Shown one piece after another: positions 61,404 through 64,000 of a DNA stretch of 64,000 nucleotides. A program made the translations under genes and the position numbers. The notes below the pieces were generated by a model. That model saw nothing but the letters and a program-made list of their open reading frames with translations, was not told where the DNA came from and did no database searches. Source of the DNA: Methanolinea sp. (GTDB lineage Archaea; Halobacteriota; Methanomicrobia; Methanomicrobiales; Methanospirillaceae); the NCBI GenBank assembly GCA_016699325.1, contig CP064971.1, positions 558,001 to 622,000 of the forward strand, read 5' to 3'. Each line of letters opens with the position of its first letter. Positions within the stretch are counted from its first letter, which is position 1.

Positions 61404-62288
61404 TTAGAGAATCGAATGAAGCTCGAACTTGAAGGGACCGAGGTTCCCGCCAAAATTTCCGGCACTGATGAATTTTACCCCTGGTACGGTGCAGGCTGCA
61501 CGAATTCCCTGGGCCATGGCTTCCTTTACACACTCTTCATCGAGGCCGTCAATGACAATCTCGAACATGGCTCTGACCCCGGTAGGGACCTTGCTGTCGG
61601 GGACCTTCTCCCGGAGGGTCGGACAGTACTTCTCGTTTGTGCTGGCAGGGATGAACTTGTACTTGTTCGACCCGACCTTGGATCCGCTCGATACAATCCC
61701 TCCGGGAAAGCTGGTGATGACCCCACAGACCGAACCGATGGCATCGACCGCTGCCTGGGCCCCCATAAGGGCGGCCATCTGGTTCTCCCCCATCACGAAG
61801 AAATTCCCCCCGGCAACTCCCTTGATGATACCGAATTCCTCTTCACCGATATATTCCCCGGACATGATGGGGATCACCCATACCTGCCTGCCCCCGACCT
61901 CTTTCTTGTATTCGTACCCGTCACCGAAGAAGTGCAGCTTGACGGGGACTTTTTCTTCGGCTTCCGGAAGACCGTCGAACACTGCTGTCGTCGGTGCCGT
62001 AATGATGCATTCGCCAATCCGTTCTATCAGTTGCTCCTTAATCTTCTTCTTGGCTGTACAGATGAGGATAGCAATACCAGGTCTGCCGTCGGGAGTCTCT
62101 TCGGGCGAGAGAATGCTCTCGATCCCTGCCTCACAGGGGCATCCAATGGCAGAGGTGGCAAATCCGGTCGCCTCAACGGCTGCATTGTATGCCCATTCTT
62201 CGGTCACGGCAGTAATGATGACCCGGGAAATCCAGGTGGGAAACGCTTCCGCATAGGTATTATCAATTGGCACTCCGTTTATTTCCAT
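61404..62288 (-). CDS. ftr: Formylmethanofuran-tetrahydromethanopterin N-formyltransferase
   Basis: 294 residues, full length, starting MEINGVPIDNTYAEAFPTWI and with VEATGFATSAIGCPCEAGIE, FFGDGYEYKKEVGGRQVWVIP and GGIVSSGSKVGSNKYKF. It moves the formyl group from formylmethanofuran to tetrahydromethanopterin, the second step of CO2 reduction to methane. AAAGAGGTTTG precedes the ATG. It is monocistronic or leads weakly into the next operon; fwd genes, which make its substrate, lie 700 bases away on the other strand. Confidence 0.97.
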   Translation of the reverse strand: MEINGVPIDNTYAEAFPTWISRVIITAVTEEWAYNAAVEATGFATSAIGCPCEAGIESILSPEETPDGRPGIAILICTAKKKIKEQLIERIGECIITAPTTAVFDGLPEAEEKVPVKLHFFGDGYEYKKEVGGRQVWVIPIMSGEYIGEEEFGIIKGVAGGNFFVMGENQMAALMGAQAAVDAIGSVCGVITSFPGGIVSSGSKVGSNKYKFIPASTNEKYCPTLREKVPDSKVPTGVRAMFEIVIDGLDEECVKEAMAQGIRAACTVPGVKFISAGNFGGNLGPFKFELHSIL

Positions 62289-62372
62289 GTCAAACCTCTT
62301 TTTGAGAGAAGGTACCTGGGAACTATGTGAATAATTTTTCTTATTGTCACGGGCTCGCAGTAGACTGCTGTA
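62289..62372. other. Upstream region of ftr
   Basis: AT-rich stretch (GAATAATTTTTCTTATTG near 62329-62346) that should contain the ftr promoter on the minus strand; the exact TATA box is not clear to me. Confidence 0.35.
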
Positions 62373-62675
62373 TTGTACAATTCCAAACCGGGCTTATTTT
62401 ACCAGGATGAATCTTGAATTGCCCCCTATACAGCCATCGGGACCAACATAGTGTAGCAATTGAATTCATCATTACTCCACGCATCATTCCTTCACGGGAA
62501 GAGGCAGCTACTGATTCGCCGAATATTCATTTCACGGCAGAAAACACTCCCTCGATCTTCCATCTCATCCCGGATTTTATGATATCTGCCCATTCCCGAT
62601 ACCCTCCGCTCTTCACACGCTTGCCGCCACATTCAGCGCGTTTGGGCTGATCCGGTGGATCTCGTAGCATGGTAG
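62373..62675 (-). mobile_element. 3' fragment of the IS5-type element (second copy)
   Basis: The minus strand encodes DPPDQPKRAEC and GGYREWADIIKSGMRWKIEGVF, matching the dead transposase at 4726-5647, then stops, and ends in the same terminal sequence (TTTGGAATTGTACAA). Only the last third is present. The right IS end is at 62373. It lies between ftr and fwd, two key methanogenesis loci, without touching either gene. Confidence 0.8.
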
Positions 62676-62986
62676 AATAATGGGAATGTCGTAATCTTCA
62701 GATTTTTGTAATATTTACCCCAGATTTGTTCAACATCGCACGGTAGACAAAATGTTTAAACATGATGAGCATTTACCTCCCGTACACATCGGACAGAGCG
62801 CAGTCCAATGCGGGCTTATTTTCCAAGGGTTTATTGATTCTAAAAAAAGTAAAGAACATATACTTATCATAACCGTATGGCACAGGGGTAAAGTCCATGG
62901 AAAATTAGACAGGTTTATGTGTATAAGTTAACCATTCTTTTTTAGTCGATTTTTGAATCGATCTAGAGCTGGTGCGTGATACAAGC
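62676..62986. other. Intergenic region upstream of the fwd operon
   Basis: 311 AT-rich bases. It should hold the fwd promoter; candidates are TTTAAACATGAT (near 62754) and CATATACTTATCAT (near 62859). At 62806-62832 a stretch CCAATGCGGGCTTATTTTCC resembles the IS end at 62381-62405, in the same orientation. Confidence 0.4.
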
Positions 62987-63253
62987 ATGGCATTTGCGTT
63001 GCACGTTAACATGGAGCGTTGTACCGGCTGCAATAATTGTGTGGTCGCATGCCCTGTTGATGCGCTTGAACTCTTCACCCTGGATCCGGTGACAAACGAG
63101 AAGATCTACAAGGTGAAACACGGGAAAGCGATAATATTGGACTTCAATTCCGAGCTGTGCGCCGGATGCGGAGTCTGCGTCGAGGCATGCCCGCACGATG
63201 TGATCCGGCTATCCGGACGCGGGGCGGTCGTATCAGAAGCCAGGGTTGGCTGA
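62987..63253 (+). CDS. Formylmethanofuran dehydrogenase-associated ferredoxin (FwdG/FwdH type)
   Basis: 88 residues with two 4Fe-4S motifs, CTGCNNCVVACP (9-20 region) and CAGCGVCVEACP (about 62-73), separated by about 40 residues. It directly precedes the FwdF polyferredoxin gene, as small ferredoxin subunits do in fwd operons, and would pass electrons between Fwd and the heterodisulfide reductase side. Whether it is FwdG or FwdH I cannot say. ATG 62987 is preferred over 62972 because GGTGCGTGA sits at the right distance before it. Confidence 0.85.
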   Translation: MAFALHVNMERCTGCNNCVVACPVDALELFTLDPVTNEKIYKVKHGKAIILDFNSELCAGCGVCVEACPHDVIRLSGRGAVVSEARVG

Positions 63254-63285
63254 ATGAGAACATGGAGCGAATGAGAGGTTATTGA

Positions 63286-64000
63286 ATGACACTGTTTCCA
63301 AAATTCTCCAAAAAGCGGGATGGCGTAAATGTCATCCAGGAACAGCGGCTCCTCCAACAGGTAAACCAATTGGTCCTCAACTCAGAGGTCTGCACCGGAT
63401 GCGGGATCTGCGTTGAAGCCTGTCCTGAAGAGGCCATTGTATTGGGACTCGTCGGTGCTACCCGGAGAGGTGCGGTCGCCTATGCTGCGCCGGTTGATAT
63501 CGATGAGGTGAAGTGTTCCTACTGTGGTGTCTGTGTGATATTGTGCCCATTCAATGCACTGACACTGAAAGTCGATGGAGAAGAACGCCTGCCGATTGTC
63601 GAGAAAGAAGGATTCCCCCAGTATGACATGGTCGCGACTATTGACGATGAAAAGTGCGTCCGGTGCACCATCTGCGAGGATGTCTGCCCGCGCGATGCCA
63701 TCGACCGTGATGTCCCCGAGTTCGAAGGTACCCGCGAGGGAGGAAAAGAGCGCCAGCTTGCATTGACCAGCAAGACCACCTTCAAGGTCGATGACGAGAA
63801 GTGCACATACTGCGGTATTTGCGGTGCGCTCTGCCCGGCAATTGAGGTGAAGCATAAGCCCTTTACCGCTGAGACAGGCACGGTCGAGGGTGAAGTGATC
63901 TGGGACGAGGCCAAGTGCGACGCCTGCATGATTTGCGTTGAGGCATGCCCCGAGGAGTGCATCACTGTCGAGCGGGTTGTGGAGAGTGACAAGCTGCCCG
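63286..64000 (+). CDS. fwdF: FwdF polyferredoxin, N-terminal part (3' end outside window)
   Basis: 238 visible residues from ATG 63286 (MTLFPKFSKKRDGVNVI), with no stop before the window edge. Five 4Fe-4S motifs are already present, beginning at Cys36 (CTGCGICVEAC), 77 (CSYCGVCVILC), 124 (CVRCTICEDVC), 173 (CTYCGICGALC) and 211 (CDACMICVEAC). FwdF polyferredoxins bind up to eight clusters and wire electrons to the tungsten or molybdenum site that makes formylmethanofuran. The catalytic subunits should follow to the right. It starts 32 bases after the small ferredoxin. Confidence 0.92.
   Translation, partial: MTLFPKFSKKRDGVNVIQEQRLLQQVNQLVLNSEVCTGCGICVEACPEEAIVLGLVGATRRGAVAYAAPVDIDEVKCSYCGVCVILCPFNALTLKVDGEERLPIVEKEGFPQYDMVATIDDEKCVRCTICEDVCPRDAIDRDVPEFEGTREGGKERQLALTSKTTFKVDDEKCTYCGICGALCPAIEVKHKPFTAETGTVEGEVIWDEAKCDACMICVEACPEECITVERVVESDKLP

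Noticed and set aside
61416..62330. Two long plus-strand frames opposite ftr
   Set aside because: Ftr is certain on the minus strand; the plus frames have low-complexity composition and no motifs.

Overview
The window is from a methanogenic euryarchaeon, most likely of the order Methanomicrobiales; I cannot fix the genus from sequence alone. The evidence is formyltransferase Ftr, the start of a formylmethanofuran dehydrogenase operon, methanogenesis marker protein 11, a coenzyme B (aks) gene set, archaeal L7Ae/S28e/L24e, EF-1A and S10, splicing endonuclease EndA, archaeal-type CobT and CobZ, and surface proteins with PEGA repeats, DUF3821 and a PGF-CTERM-like tail. The DNA is GC-rich in genes and AT-rich between them. 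Starts are ATG, GTG and occasionally TTG, many genes overlap by 4 bases, and several promoters show archaeal TATA boxes.

Layout. 1-4 kb: end of a PEGA surface protein, a Clp1/Grc3-type kinase and a Xer-type recombinase. 4-5.7 kb: decayed DNA with a 124-bp dispersed repeat and a dead IS5-type transposase. 6.1-8.8 kb: an uncharacterised protein, a MobB/MoaE-like fusion and a phosphohexomutase. 9-10.3 kb: acylphosphatase and a solitary Cas1 without any CRISPR array. 10.5-13.6 kb: two phenylacetate-CoA ligase paralogues and a tandem ACT protein. 13.6-20 kb: Hps-RraA fusion, DUF475 protein, superoxide reductase, nitroreductase, DUF3821 surface protein, TraB and a Cys-cluster protein. 20-23.8 kb: a remnant of GMP synthase subunit A, cobT, cobZ, cobS and a small sulfite-reductase-like protein. 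24-25.8 kb: EF-1A and S10. 25.8-35.3 kb: membrane glycan/lipid-linked sugar genes and a CetZ-type tubulin next to a membrane-anchored coiled-coil protein. 35.4-36.7 kb: L7Ae-S28e-L24e-Ndk. 36.7-46.2 kb: MarC, nitrilase, threonine synthase, MBL-rhodanese, Ogg, AhcY and HisF. 46.2-51.5 kb: PheT, PheS, TrpS (frameshifted) and EndA on the minus strand. 52.3-62.3 kb: endonuclease IV, a tightly overlapping eight-gene operon around the coenzyme B enzymes, and ftr. 62.4-64 kb: a second fragment of the same IS and the first two genes of the fwd operon.

How they fit together. Methanogenesis from CO2 starts with Fwd (right edge) and Ftr, and Fwd needs the molybdopterin cofactor to which the MobB/MoaE-like protein relates. 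The cob genes serve corrinoid enzymes such as Mtr. The aks operon makes the 2-oxosuberate backbone of coenzyme B and includes a TPP-dependent enzyme, a radical SAM protein, methanogenesis marker 11 and an unknown 267-residue protein. These last four are good candidates for the unassigned late steps of coenzyme B synthesis, or for a linked methanogenesis function. I regard this operon as the most promising undescribed system here. The solitary Cas1 homologue is the second.
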